Assembly (NCBI GenBank): GCA_004552485.1
Contig: SFOH01000071.1
Coordinates: 1 to 8,864 of the forward strand
DNA from: Bacteroidales bacterium
GTDB taxonomy: Bacteria > Bacteroidota > Bacteroidia > Bacteroidales > Muribaculaceae
Direction of reading: 5' to 3'
DNA: 8,864 nt
Part shown: positions 1 to 6,573 of the stretch, one piece after another
Layout: every line of letters starts with the position of its first letter
Numbering within the stretch: position 1 is the stretch's first letter
Made by a program: the position numbers and the translations under genes
The notes under the pieces: generated by a model
The model's database searches: none
The model's input: only the letters and a program-made list of their open reading frames with translations
What the model was told of the DNA's origin: nothing

Positions 1-363
1 GTCGATGGTGAGGATGTAGGTGACGCCGCCCTGCAGCGGCTCGGGGAAGTAGTACATGTAGGGCAGGAAGGAGTCGGAGAGAATCTTCACCTGCTTGGTG
101 CCGTTGGTCATATACACCCAATACTCGCCCGGCTCGCGGCGCACATCGCCCATCACGTTGCCCTGGAAGCGCACATCGGTGGCGAGGACCTGCACCTTCA
201 GGAGGGCGCATTTCACGCCGTTGCGGTCGAGGCGCGCCTGCGACTGTGCGGTGAGGTCCATGGGGTCGGCGGCAAAGGTGATGTCGGTGTCGGTGAGCTT
301 CTGCGCCGCGGAGGTCATGGTGCAGAGGAGGCTGAGTAGTATGGTAATGAGTAGTTTTTTCAT
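1..363 (-). CDS. Secreted PEGA-like domain protein, N-terminal fragment (possible SUMF1-type protein)
   Basis: Open frame of 121 codons that starts at ATG (363-361) and leaves the window at base 1, so the C-terminus is unseen. The N-terminus is a classical signal peptide: MKKLL, then a hydrophobic core to about residue 17, with likely cleavage at SAA-Q (residue 20/21). The mature part carries DPMDLTAQ (33-40), RLDRNG and CALLKVQV (52-59), a VRFQGNVMGDV stretch and GEYWVYMTNG (79-88). This resembles the beta-rich PEGA-like module found at the N-terminus of Bacteroidales secreted proteins, several of which continue into a formylglycine-generating-enzyme (SUMF1/EgtB/PvdO) domain. That continuation is recalled family knowledge and is not visible here. 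It has its own promoter just upstream. The start is supported by the signal peptide and by the absence of a better upstream ATG. The secreted location is well supported; the function is unknown. Confidence 0.8.
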   Translation of the reverse strand, partial: MKKLLITILLSLLCTMTSAAQKLTDTDITFAADPMDLTAQSQARLDRNGVKCALLKVQVLATDVRFQGNVMGDVRREPGEYWVYMTNGTKQVKILSDSFLPYMYYFPEPLQGGVTYILTID

Positions 364-382
364 CGGTGGGTGGCTTTGTCTG

Positions 383-413
383 CAAAGGTAGTGACTTATT
401 TGTCAACACGCAA
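383..413 (-). promoter_or_regulatory. Bacteroidota-type promoter for the PEGA-like gene
   Basis: On the minus strand the -7 box is TACCTTTG (390-383), a full match to TAnnTTTG. A TTG -33 element lies at 413-411, 20 bases upstream. A second TTG (406-404) is closer than usual. The box lies 19 bases before the ATG, so the transcript leader would be short. Confidence 0.7.
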
Positions 414-527
414 GCGTTGCGGGAGATAATGTGCGAAAGTACCGGTTTTTTTGATGAAGTTGCGGGTTCCTCGGATGAAAAGTAAGGTGCAGTCGCCTCC
501 GCTACTTTCCGTGGGAGAATGCCGGTG

Positions 528-630
528 CGCCAATGGTGTGGTGGCGTCCTCGCCGCCAAGAGCAACTTGAGATAATTAAATAGGAATCAAGGTTTTGATT
601 GACGGCGAGGACGCCGTCACCCCAATGGCG
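528..630. repeat. Large imperfect inverted repeat with 47-nt loop
   Basis: Arms 528-555 and 603-630 are reverse complements. The inner 13 bases are perfect (GGCGTCCTCGCCG at 543-555 against its complement at 603-615). The outer 15 match at 11 positions. The loop (556-602) is AT-rich and unlike the arms. It lies between two minus-strand genes and far from either stop codon, so it is not an obvious terminator. A REP/BIME-like dispersed element or the remnant of a small non-autonomous element are both possible. Rarity in the genome cannot be judged from one copy. Confidence 0.6.
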
Positions 631-671
631 GATGGGTGTGCGCGATTGGTGCCAGTAAGGATATGTAGTGA

Positions 672-705
672 AACCGCTCCGCGGTTGTGGAACGGCGGAG
701 CGGTT
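672..705 (-). terminator. Hairpin downstream of the CoA transferase gene
   Basis: A perfect 11-bp inverted repeat (AACCGCTCCGC at 672-682, GCGGAGCGGTT at 695-705) with a 12-nt loop, 37 bases past the stop of the minus-strand CoA transferase. The stem ends in TT followed by TCAC on the transcribed strand, so the U-tract is poor. It could end transcription inefficiently or act as a 3' stabilising hairpin. A shorter hairpin inside 672-686 competes with it. Confidence 0.5.
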
Positions 706-742
706 GGATGATGTCAGGGGATGGGGAATGGGGCGCGGCAGC

Positions 743-2242
743 TCAGCACTTGCTGAAGTCGGCGTTGTGCATGTCGCCGGTCTCGTTGAAGGCGTTGTGG
801 AAGGCGAAGGCGGCGCTGAGGGTGTGGGGGGTCTGTCCGCCACGGCCGTTGATGCCCATGTTCAGATAGTCGCGCAGCAGGGGACGGTAGTCGGGGTGAG
901 CGCAGTTGTTGATGATGCGCTCGGCGCGCTGCACGGGGTCGAGGCCGCGCAGGTCGGCGATGCCCTGGTCAGTGACGAGTACGTCGACGGAGTGCTCGGA
1001 GCTGTCGGTGTGCGTCACCATGGGGACGATGTTGGAGATGACGCCGCCCTTGGTGACGGAGGGGCATGAGAAGATGGAGATGTAGGCGTTGCGGGTGAAG
1101 TCGCCGCTGCCGCCGATGCCGTTCATCATCTTTGTGCCCAGCACGTGCGAGGAGTTGACGGCGCCGAAGATGTCGGCCTCGAGGGCGGTGTTCATGGCGA
1201 TGACGCCTATGCGGCGGATAACCTCCGGGTTGTTGGAGATTTCGGCGGGACGCATCAGAATCTTGTCGTGGAAGTAGTCGAGGTTCGAGAAGAGCTCTTT
1301 CTCGGTCTTGTCGGAGAAGGTCATGGAGCAGGTCGAGGCGAAGGTGCACTTGCCAAGCTTGAGCAGCTCGAGCACAGCGTCCTGGATAACCTCGGTGTAC
1401 ATCATGAAGTTGGGCAGCTCCTTGGCCTCGCCCAGGCCGTAGAGCACGGCGTTGGCCACGTTGCCCACGCCGCTCTGCAGGGGCAGGAACTCTTTGGGGA
1501 GACGGCCGGCCATGTATTCGCCGACGAGGAAGCTGACCACGTTGTTGCCAATCTTGGTGGAGGTCTCGTCCACGGCGGTGAAGGCCTTCACACCGTCGTA
1601 CTCGTCGGTGTCGATGACGCCCACCACCTTTGCGGGGTCAATCTGCAGATAGGGCAGACCGATGCGGTCGTTGGCGTGGTAGATGGGAATCTCGCGGCGA
1701 TAGGGAGGATCGGCGGGCAGATAGATGTCGTGCATGCCGTAGAGGCTCGTGGGCAGCTTGTGGTTGATTTCGATGAAAATCTTCTTGGCCATCTTGGCAT
1801 AGGTGGGGATGTTGCCCACGCCGCAGCCGAGGAGCACCTTGCCGTCGTCGGTGATGTCGGCGGCCTCGATGATGGCGAAGTCCACGTCGCCGTAGAAGTG
1901 GTAGCGTGTCTCCTGAGCCATCTCCGAGAGGTGACGGTCGTTGTAGTGGATGTCGTGGGTGTTGATGCGTGCGCGGGAGCCGGGGAGGTTCTGGTAGGGG
2001 GCGCGCATGTTGATGGCGTTGTACTCCGACAGGATCGTGTCGACGTGGCGGTTGGTGGAAGCGCCGGTGAAGATGTTTACTTTGTATTCCCTGCCTGCCT
2101 CATGCTCTTTCTTTGCTTTGGCGGCAACGCCCTCCGTGACGCCCTTGGGGGTGCCGGGAGCGGTAAAGCCCGAAAGTCCGAGGGTGGCGCCGTTTTCGAT
2201 GATCGACGCGGCCTCTTCCGGGGTGATTTTATCAAATGCCAT
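743..2242 (-). CDS. Acetyl-CoA hydrolase/transferase family protein (succinyl/propionyl-CoA:acetate-type CoA transferase)
   Basis: Complete 499-residue class I CoA transferase, the usual length for the cytoplasmic succinyl-CoA:acetate (AarC) and propionyl-CoA:succinate (ScpC) transferases. The N-terminal half contains GLSGFTAPGTPK (22-33) and the FTGAST segment (58-63). The second half has QSGVGNVANAVL (256-267), then MYTEVIQD (281-288), whose E284 is the likely catalytic glutamate that forms the glutamyl-CoA thioester. It also has GGSGDFTRN (377-385), a glycine-rich CoA/oxyanion loop, and DQGIADLRG (425-433). In Bacteroidales such enzymes swap CoA between succinate, acetate and propionate in fermentation. 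Exact substrate preference cannot be read from the sequence, so no symbol is given. The start ATG (2242-2240) fits the family N-terminus. It is divergent from miaB and shares a compact promoter region with it. Confidence 0.93.
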   Translation of the reverse strand: MAFDKITPEEAASIIENGATLGLSGFTAPGTPKGVTEGVAAKAKKEHEAGREYKVNIFTGASTNRHVDTILSEYNAINMRAPYQNLPGSRARINTHDIHYNDRHLSEMAQETRYHFYGDVDFAIIEAADITDDGKVLLGCGVGNIPTYAKMAKKIFIEINHKLPTSLYGMHDIYLPADPPYRREIPIYHANDRIGLPYLQIDPAKVVGVIDTDEYDGVKAFTAVDETSTKIGNNVVSFLVGEYMAGRLPKEFLPLQSGVGNVANAVLYGLGEAKELPNFMMYTEVIQDAVLELLKLGKCTFASTCSMTFSDKTEKELFSNLDYFHDKILMRPAEISNNPEVIRRIGVIAMNTALEADIFGAVNSSHVLGTKMMNGIGGSGDFTRNAYISIFSCPSVTKGGVISNIVPMVTHTDSSEHSVDVLVTDQGIADLRGLDPVQRAERIINNCAHPDYRPLLRDYLNMGINGRGGQTPHTLSAAFAFHNAFNETGDMHNADFSKC

Positions 2243-2297
2243 GGCTCAGATGAAAATGTTTTTTTTGATTGGAGTTATGGAGTTATTTTGTTTTTTC

Positions 2298-2317
2298 GTA
2301 ATTTTGTGCAAAATTAC
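2298..2317. promoter_or_regulatory. 20-bp palindrome carrying opposed -7 boxes of the CoA transferase and miaB promoters
   Basis: GTAATTTTG (2298-2306), TG, CAAAATTAC (2309-2317): 9-bp perfect arms around a 2-nt centre. The left arm is a TAATTTTG -7 box on the plus strand (2299-2306), placed about 58 bases before the miaB ATG. The right arm is the -7 box of the minus-strand gene. For miaB no convincing -33 TTG lies at the usual distance; the nearest TTG (2269-2271) is 27 bases upstream of the box. The plus-strand promoter is therefore less certain. Confidence 0.5.
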
Positions 2318-2340
2318 CAATTAACGGACAATCACACAAA
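2309..2340 (-). promoter_or_regulatory. Promoter of the CoA transferase gene
   Basis: On the minus strand, TTTG (2340-2337), 20 bases, then TAATTTTG (2316-2309): a full match to the Bacteroidota -33/-7 pattern. The predicted start is near 2302, giving a leader of about 60 nt. The -7 box is one half of a 20-bp palindrome that also holds the opposing miaB -7 box. Confidence 0.7.
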
Positions 2341-2363
2341 TTTTTATTGAAAAAATTCCATAA

Positions 2364-3746
2364 ATGGACAAGAAAGACGCTGTTGCGGCACCCGTTCAGG
2401 ACCGCACATTATATATTGAAACGTACGGCTGCCAGATGAACGTGGCCGACAGTGAGGTGGTCGGTGCCGTCATGGGCATGGCCGGATACCGTGTCGTCGG
2501 CGCCGACGAGGCCGCCGATGCCGACGCCGTTCTGCTCAACACATGCTCGATTCGCGACAATGCCGAGCAGAAGATTTTCCACCGTCTCGAACAGCTGCGC
2601 GGTCAGCGCCGCCGCCGCGGCAAGGAGCGCCCGCGCATGATTATCGGTGTAATTGGCTGCATGGCCGAGCGCGTGGGAGAGTGCCTGGTGCGCGACCACG
2701 GCGTCGACGTGGTTTGCGGTCCGGACGCCTACCTCGACCTGCCCTCGCTCTTCGCCTCCGCCGAGGCCGGCCACAGCGCCGTCAACGTGGAACTGAGCAC
2801 CACGCAGACCTACGAGAAGATTATCCCCTCGCGCATCACGGCCGGTGACGTGCCCGTCAGCGGCTTCGTCTCGATTATGCGCGGCTGCAACAACTTCTGC
2901 ACCTACTGCATCGTGCCCTACACACGCGGCCGCGAGCGCTCGCGCCCCCTGGAGAGCATCCTCGCCGAGGTGCGCGACCTGCGCGACCGCGGATACAAGG
3001 AGGTGACGCTCCTGGGTCAGAATGTGAACTCTTATTGCTACGAGAGCGCTGACGGACAGACCGTTACCTTCCCGCGGCTGATGGCTCTCGTGGCCGAAGA
3101 GGCGCCGCAGATGCGCGTGCGCTTCACCACCTCCCATCCCAAGGACCTCAGCGACGAACTTCTCGAGGTGATGGCCGCTCATGACAACATCTGCAACCAC
3201 ATCCACCTACCCGTCCAGAGCGGCTCGAACGCCGTTCTCAAGGCCATGAACCGCAAATACACCCGCGAGAAATATCTCGACCGCATCGCCGCCATACGCC
3301 GCATCCTGCCCGACTGCGCCATCTCGACCGATATGTTCACCGGCTTCCACGACGAGACCGAGGAAGATTTTCAGCAGACGCTCTCGCTGATGCGCGAGTG
3401 CGGCTTCTCATCGGCCTTCATGTTCAAATACAGCGAGCGCCCGGGCACGGTGGCCTCGAAGACCATGCCCGACAATGTTCCGGAAGATGTGAAAATCGAG
3501 CGCCTGAACCGCATGATAGCGTTGCAGGGCGAACTGTCGCTGGCCTCGAACAAGGCCGACATCGGCAAGGAATTCGACGTCCTGGTCGAGGGCGTCAGCA
3601 AGCGCAGCAAAGAGCAGTGGGTGGGCCGCACGCCGCAGAACAAGACGTGCGTCTTCCCGCGCGGCGAGGGCGTGCGCACCGGCGCCACCGTTCGCGTGCG
3701 CGTCGTCTCGGCCACGTCGGCTACGCTCCTGTGCGAACTTGCCTGA
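2364..3746 (+). CDS. miaB: tRNA-2-methylthio-N6-dimethylallyladenosine synthase MiaB
   Basis: Complete 460-residue methylthiotransferase. It adds a methylthio group to i6A37 of tRNAs that read UNN codons, using two [4Fe-4S] clusters and SAM in the cytoplasm. The N-terminal domain starts with TYGCQMN and supplies the three auxiliary-cluster cysteines C23, C61 (NTCSIR) and C99 (GCMAE). The radical-SAM core has CNNFCTYC (C175, C179, C182) within RGCNNFCTYCIVPYTRGRE, which is diagnostic of the family. LLGQNVNSY (216-224), SHPKDLSDEL and HLPVQSGS (281-288) follow. A C-terminal TRAM domain occupies about 397-460. Length and domain order are standard, and nothing suggests RimO instead, since the NTCSIR and GQNVNSY motifs are MiaB-type. 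The ATG at 2364 has no clear Shine-Dalgarno site; the upstream bases are A/T-rich. The 3' end faces tilS across 11 bases. Confidence 0.97.
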   Translation: MDKKDAVAAPVQDRTLYIETYGCQMNVADSEVVGAVMGMAGYRVVGADEAADADAVLLNTCSIRDNAEQKIFHRLEQLRGQRRRRGKERPRMIIGVIGCMAERVGECLVRDHGVDVVCGPDAYLDLPSLFASAEAGHSAVNVELSTTQTYEKIIPSRITAGDVPVSGFVSIMRGCNNFCTYCIVPYTRGRERSRPLESILAEVRDLRDRGYKEVTLLGQNVNSYCYESADGQTVTFPRLMALVAEEAPQMRVRFTTSHPKDLSDELLEVMAAHDNICNHIHLPVQSGSNAVLKAMNRKYTREKYLDRIAAIRRILPDCAISTDMFTGFHDETEEDFQQTLSLMRECGFSSAFMFKYSERPGTVASKTMPDNVPEDVKIERLNRMIALQGELSLASNKADIGKEFDVLVEGVSKRSKEQWVGRTPQNKTCVFPRGEGVRTGATVRVRVVSATSATLLCELA

Positions 3747-3757
3747 TTATTAGAATA

Positions 3758-5113
3758 TTAGATTAACCGCAGCGTCAGGAAACGGCGCGTTGCGGGCGTT
3801 ACGGGGAAGTGGGCCGACGCACGTCGGCCTACCACCCACAGCACTGTCTCGCCGCCGTCTTCATCCACGGCGGTGAGCAGCCATGCCGCGCGCTTCTGCG
3901 AGGGGGTGAGGCGCGCTTCGGTGAGGATGTCGCTGATGAGGCGCGTGCCGTCCATGCCGTAGGGCTGCATGCGGTCGCCGCGCCGCGGATGGCGCAGAAC
4001 AAAGTGGCGCACGCCGTCTAAAGCATTGGCGTCCAGGTACATGATACGCGGGTCGCGCTCAGGGTGGAACGCCGCCACGGACATCTCGCGCACGGTGATG
4101 TGCAGCGGCTCCGTGATGTCTCTTTTCAGCGAAACTTCGTGCGCGTCAAGGCCTGCCGACGCCTTCTGCGTCGCGGCCTGCAGGCGCAGGCGTCCGCCAA
4201 GCAGCTCGGCAACGGTGTTGCCGGCTGTGAAGACGCCGGAGCCGGCGCTCATGATGTTGGTGGCGTGCGTCATGTTGAAGCCCAGGGGCCGCAGCATCTC
4301 GAAGAGGAGCGTGCGCGCGGCCGCGGCGGGCATCTGTGCCTGCATGGCTGCGATGTCGATGACGTTGGCGTCGCGGTCCATGAATTCGCCGGCCAGGCGG
4401 TCGACGGCCCAGGTGTAGAGCTCGAGGTTGTCGCGCACCTGCCGCGTCGTGGACAGCAGCCGCGCCGAGGGGTCGGTGAAGCGCTCTTCCATGGCCGGAA
4501 GCACGCGGTTGCGGAGACTATTACGCAGAAATTCGTCCGATGCGTTGGATGAATCGTTGACGAAACTCAGGCCGCGGGCTTTGAGATAGCCCTCGATGTC
4601 GGCGCGTGAGACGCCGAGCAGCGGGCGGATGATGTGGCCCGAGCGTGGCGCCATGGCGGCCAGCCCGGCGATGCCCGTTCCGCGCAGGGCGTTGAGCAGG
4701 AAAGTCTCGGCCTGGTCCTCGCGGTGATGGCCCACGGCGACGGCCTGGGCGCGTTCGTGCTCGAGCAGGTTGGTGAACCATTCGTAGCGCAGGGCCCGCG
4801 CCGCCATCTCCATGCTCTCGCCGGCGGCGCTCATGCGTTCCGGCACGTTGAAGTCGCGGATGAACAGATCAATGCCCAGACGGTCAGCCACTTGCGCAGC
4901 GTGGTCGCGGTCGCGGTTGCTCTCGGCACCGCGCAGATGAAAGTTGCAGTGCGCCGCCATTATATTATACCCCAGGGCGGTCAGCACTGCAACTAAGGCC
5001 ACAGAGTCGGCACCGCCGCTCAGACCTGCGATTACAGGTGCGCCATCGTCCGTCAGCAGGTGTCCCTGACTGATTGCGGTGGCCACCGTATGTTCAAATT
5101 CGCGAGTTGTCAC
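3758..5113 (-). CDS. tilS: tRNA(Ile)-lysidine synthase TilS
   Basis: Complete 451-residue PP-loop N-type ATP pyrophosphatase. It attaches lysine to C34 of the CAU-anticodon tRNA-Ile, so that it reads AUA and is charged with isoleucine; this is normally essential. The ATP-binding motif is SGGADS (32-37). AHCNFHLRGAES (54-65) and GHHREDQAETFLL (128-140) are typical TilS core motifs, followed by LRGTG, IIRPLL (161-166) and NDSSN (186-190). The C-terminal TilS domain includes RHPRRGDRMQPYG (374-386) and the LTPSQKRAAW stretch. The start is GTG (5113-5111), the only sensible one because the next Met is residue 52, inside the catalytic core. The GTG lies in a GTGA 4-base overlap with the stop of the upstream SGNH gene, so translation is probably coupled. 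No terminator is visible between it and miaB. Confidence 0.96.
   Translation of the reverse strand: MTTREFEHTVATAISQGHLLTDDGAPVIAGLSGGADSVALVAVLTALGYNIMAAHCNFHLRGAESNRDRDHAAQVADRLGIDLFIRDFNVPERMSAAGESMEMAARALRYEWFTNLLEHERAQAVAVGHHREDQAETFLLNALRGTGIAGLAAMAPRSGHIIRPLLGVSRADIEGYLKARGLSFVNDSSNASDEFLRNSLRNRVLPAMEERFTDPSARLLSTTRQVRDNLELYTWAVDRLAGEFMDRDANVIDIAAMQAQMPAAAARTLLFEMLRPLGFNMTHATNIMSAGSGVFTAGNTVAELLGGRLRLQAATQKASAGLDAHEVSLKRDITEPLHITVREMSVAAFHPERDPRIMYLDANALDGVRHFVLRHPRRGDRMQPYGMDGTRLISDILTEARLTPSQKRAAWLLTAVDEDGGETVLWVVGRRASAHFPVTPATRRFLTLRLI
3809..3832. repeat. Near-perfect palindrome inside the 3' end of tilS
   Basis: GGCCGACG (3812-3819), CA, CGTCGGCC (3822-3829): 8-bp perfect arms, extendable to 11 bp with one mismatch (3809-3832). 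It encodes residues 428-435 of TilS (VGRRASAH) in frame, exactly eight codons. It lies at the spot where relatives usually have a GxRxDxRF-like segment, so no length insertion is evident. It may be a dispersed palindrome that has landed in a tolerant site, or chance in GC-rich DNA. Confidence 0.45.
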
Positions 5114-6369
5114 TTCTTTTTGCTCTTCTTCTTCTTGCTCTTGTCGGGAGCCGCTTTCTTGGCGGGCTCGCGCTGCAGATCGTACGTGCCGGAGAGACGC
5201 TTCTGCTCCTGCTCGTAGAGGATGCCGCCGAGCACGGGAATCATCTTGTCGGCATAGTGGCGGAAACCGAGGTCGGTCAGGTGGATGCCGTCGACGGTGC
5301 CGTCGTCCTCGATGCCGTCAAGGCCGTCGCTGGTGACGTAGTAGAGGTTGTCGGGATTCTCGGCTTTCAGCTTCTCGTAGTTCTTGCGGTATGCGGCGTT
5401 CTTGGCGGGCAGATAGTTGTGGAACATCGAGTCGTAGCGGGCGTAGGGATAGATGGGACCCTCGAGCATGACGATGGGCACATCGGGACGCGCCTCGCGC
5501 AGAATCTTCACGAAGTTGTAGGTGAGCGTGTCGCACATTTTCTCGGTGCAGTTGGGGACGGGGTCGAGCAGGTAGAGGTCGACATCGGGAATCTGCGCCA
5601 GAGCGCGGGCCATGTACGTGTCCATCTTGCCCTCGCCGGAGAAGGCCAGGTTGATGACCTCGGCGTTGAGCTCGCGGCCGATGATGTTCGAGGAGGCCAT
5701 GCCGGTGCGTGAGGCGCAGCCGCCCTGGAGGATGGACGTGCCGTAGGCCACGATGCGGCGCCCTTTGTCGATGAGGTCGGGGCGGCCGGGAGTGATGACC
5801 GCGCCGGAGTCGACGCTCACGAAGAACTCGTCGAGGACGCCGTCATAGAGCGGCAGGTAGATCATGTATTCGTGCATCTTGCCGTCGAGACGCTCCACGT
5901 AGGTGCTCTCAACAACCTTGGTCTTGTTGCCGTCGGCGTTTTTTTTCACATACGGACGGTTGGTGTTGACGTGGCGCCACACGCTGTCGCCCTCGAAAAT
6001 ATACAGGTCGGTGCCTTTCAGGCCGGTGTCGGCCATGTGGATCATGTGAGTGTCCCAGAAAAGCTCATATTTCACGCCGATTTTGCGCGAGTTGGTGGCG
6101 AAGCGCACGCCGATGCCCGACGAACACTGCTGACGGTCCCAAAGCTCGCGGCCCTGGGCGATGCTGTCTTTCATCCACAGCGGCAGACGCGAGTAGACGC
6201 GCTCCGTGGGGCCCCCCGAGTATTCTGCCTTGTTGATGATGCGCAGCTCGCGGGCGTCAACGTATTTGCGGGGAATTTCCGGCTCGTCGGCGGCGAAGGC
6301 CGCGGCGGCCGTTGTCATGGCCAGCCCTGCAGTCAGGGCTGCTGCCAAAAGCTTGATTTTCATAGGCAT
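5110..6369 (-). CDS. Exported GxDLY-SGNH hydrolase (esterase) with Lys-rich C-terminal tail
   Basis: Complete 419-residue exported esterase-type protein. The signal peptide covers residues 1 to about 27 (KIK, then Ala/Leu-rich, AFAA-DEP). The N-terminal beta domain carries GTDLY (119-123), the signature after which the GxDLY family is named. The C-terminal SGNH_3-type domain shows block I YGTSILQGG (209-217, nucleophile S212), glycine block NLAFSGEG (240-247, G245), LDPVPN (268-273, N273) and DGIHLTDLGF (360-369) with the D360/H363 pair. All four SGNH residues are present, so it should be active, probably deacylating a carbohydrate or glycan in the periplasm or outside. The substrate is unknown. 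The last 16 residues are mostly lysine, ending SKKKKSKKK, which is unusual for the family. Either Met1 (6369) or Met3 (6363) could start; Met3 gives a more canonical signal peptide. The stop overlaps the tilS GTG. Confidence 0.92.
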   Translation of the reverse strand: MPMKIKLLAAALTAGLAMTTAAAAFAADEPEIPRKYVDARELRIINKAEYSGGPTERVYSRLPLWMKDSIAQGRELWDRQQCSSGIGVRFATNSRKIGVKYELFWDTHMIHMADTGLKGTDLYIFEGDSVWRHVNTNRPYVKKNADGNKTKVVESTYVERLDGKMHEYMIYLPLYDGVLDEFFVSVDSGAVITPGRPDLIDKGRRIVAYGTSILQGGCASRTGMASSNIIGRELNAEVINLAFSGEGKMDTYMARALAQIPDVDLYLLDPVPNCTEKMCDTLTYNFVKILREARPDVPIVMLEGPIYPYARYDSMFHNYLPAKNAAYRKNYEKLKAENPDNLYYVTSDGLDGIEDDGTVDGIHLTDLGFRHYADKMIPVLGGILYEQEQKRLSGTYDLQREPAKKAAPDKSKKKKSKKK

Positions 6370-6401
6370 ATACGGTTTGATTGATTGACTTTCAAAGGCT
6401 T

Positions 6402-6448
6402 ATCAGAGGATTTGAGAGGAATTGAGAGAGGAGGGGAGAGAGGAGGAG
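6402..6448. other. Homopurine/homopyrimidine tract in the esterase leader
   Basis: The plus strand is almost all purine, with an uninterrupted 25-base G/A run at 6424-6448 preceded by related TTGAGAGGA-type units (about 6405-6433). In the minus-strand transcript this is a C/U-rich stretch containing several CCUCC, which is the anti-Shine-Dalgarno core sequence. It could keep the leader unstructured, bind proteins, or form triplex DNA. Simple-sequence expansion is an ordinary alternative. Confidence 0.6.
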
Positions 6449-6537
6449 CATGTGCCGGCGACCGGGCCGGAGTCCACATTCATCACTGCCATACCCGAAC
6501 GCCTGCCGGAGGGTACTTGCGCCCACTTCCGCATGCT
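6447..6537 (-). ncRNA. Candidate structured leader RNA of the esterase-tilS operon
   Basis: The predicted transcript starts at about 6537. A 6-bp helix can pair AGCATG (6537-6532) with CATGCT (6452-6447) and would close the whole 91-nt element. Inside, GUACCC can pair with GGGUAU, and CCGGC with GCCGG. The same stretch also begins a 43-codon small frame (ATG 6534 to TGA 6403-6405; starts MRKWAQVPSGRR) that would be nearly leaderless. I cannot assign it to a known RNA family, and GC-rich DNA folds easily, so this is tentative. The GC-rich structured part ends sharply at the C/U-rich tract. Confidence 0.3.
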
Positions 6538-6542
6538 TTCCG

Positions 6543-6573
6543 CAAAGTTAGCTTTTTTGCGCCAAACCACAAA
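6543..6573 (-). promoter_or_regulatory. Promoter of the SGNH esterase-tilS operon
   Basis: On the minus strand TTTG (6573-6570), 19 bases, TAACTTTG (6550-6543): a full -33/-7 match. It implies a start near 6537 and a 5' leader of about 168 nt before the esterase ATG, long for a Bacteroidales gene. No second full -7 match occurs nearer the gene; TAAGCCTTTG (6402-6393) has two extra bases between TA and TTTG. Confidence 0.7.

Larger units (their letters stand above)
364..742. other. Intergenic region between two minus-strand genes
   Basis: This 379-base stretch holds the promoter of the left-hand gene, the 528-630 inverted repeat and the 672-705 hairpin. Between about 421 and 527 I see nothing definable beyond a weak AAAGTA/TACTTT pairing. 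Frames across it have no family resemblance. Confidence 0.6.

Noticed and set aside
502..843. 113-codon minus-strand frame over the intergenic repeat and the 3' end of the CoA transferase
   Set aside because: Pro/Ser/Thr-rich out-of-frame reading of the enzyme gene, extended through the inverted repeat.
1145..2350. 401-codon plus-strand open frame opposite the CoA transferase
   Set aside because: It is an antisense shadow: its V/G/H-rich composition mirrors the codon bias of a full, motif-complete enzyme on the other strand, and it has no family resemblance.
2409..3206. 265-codon minus-strand frame opposite miaB
   Set aside because: Shadow of miaB, which has all cluster cysteines and a full TRAM domain in the other frame.
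3333..3365. FHDETEED in MiaB where many bacteria have FPGETEED
   Set aside because: Variation just before the conserved ETEED is common in Bacteroidota MiaB, so this is not taken as a defect.
3747..3757. Possible bidirectional terminator between miaB and tilS
   Set aside because: The 11-base gap is AT-rich (TTATTAGAATA) but forms no stable stem; the two transcripts may simply overlap.
5074..5712. 212-codon plus-strand frame opposite the esterase
   Set aside because: Shadow frame; composition driven by the minus-strand codons, and it crosses the esterase-tilS junction.
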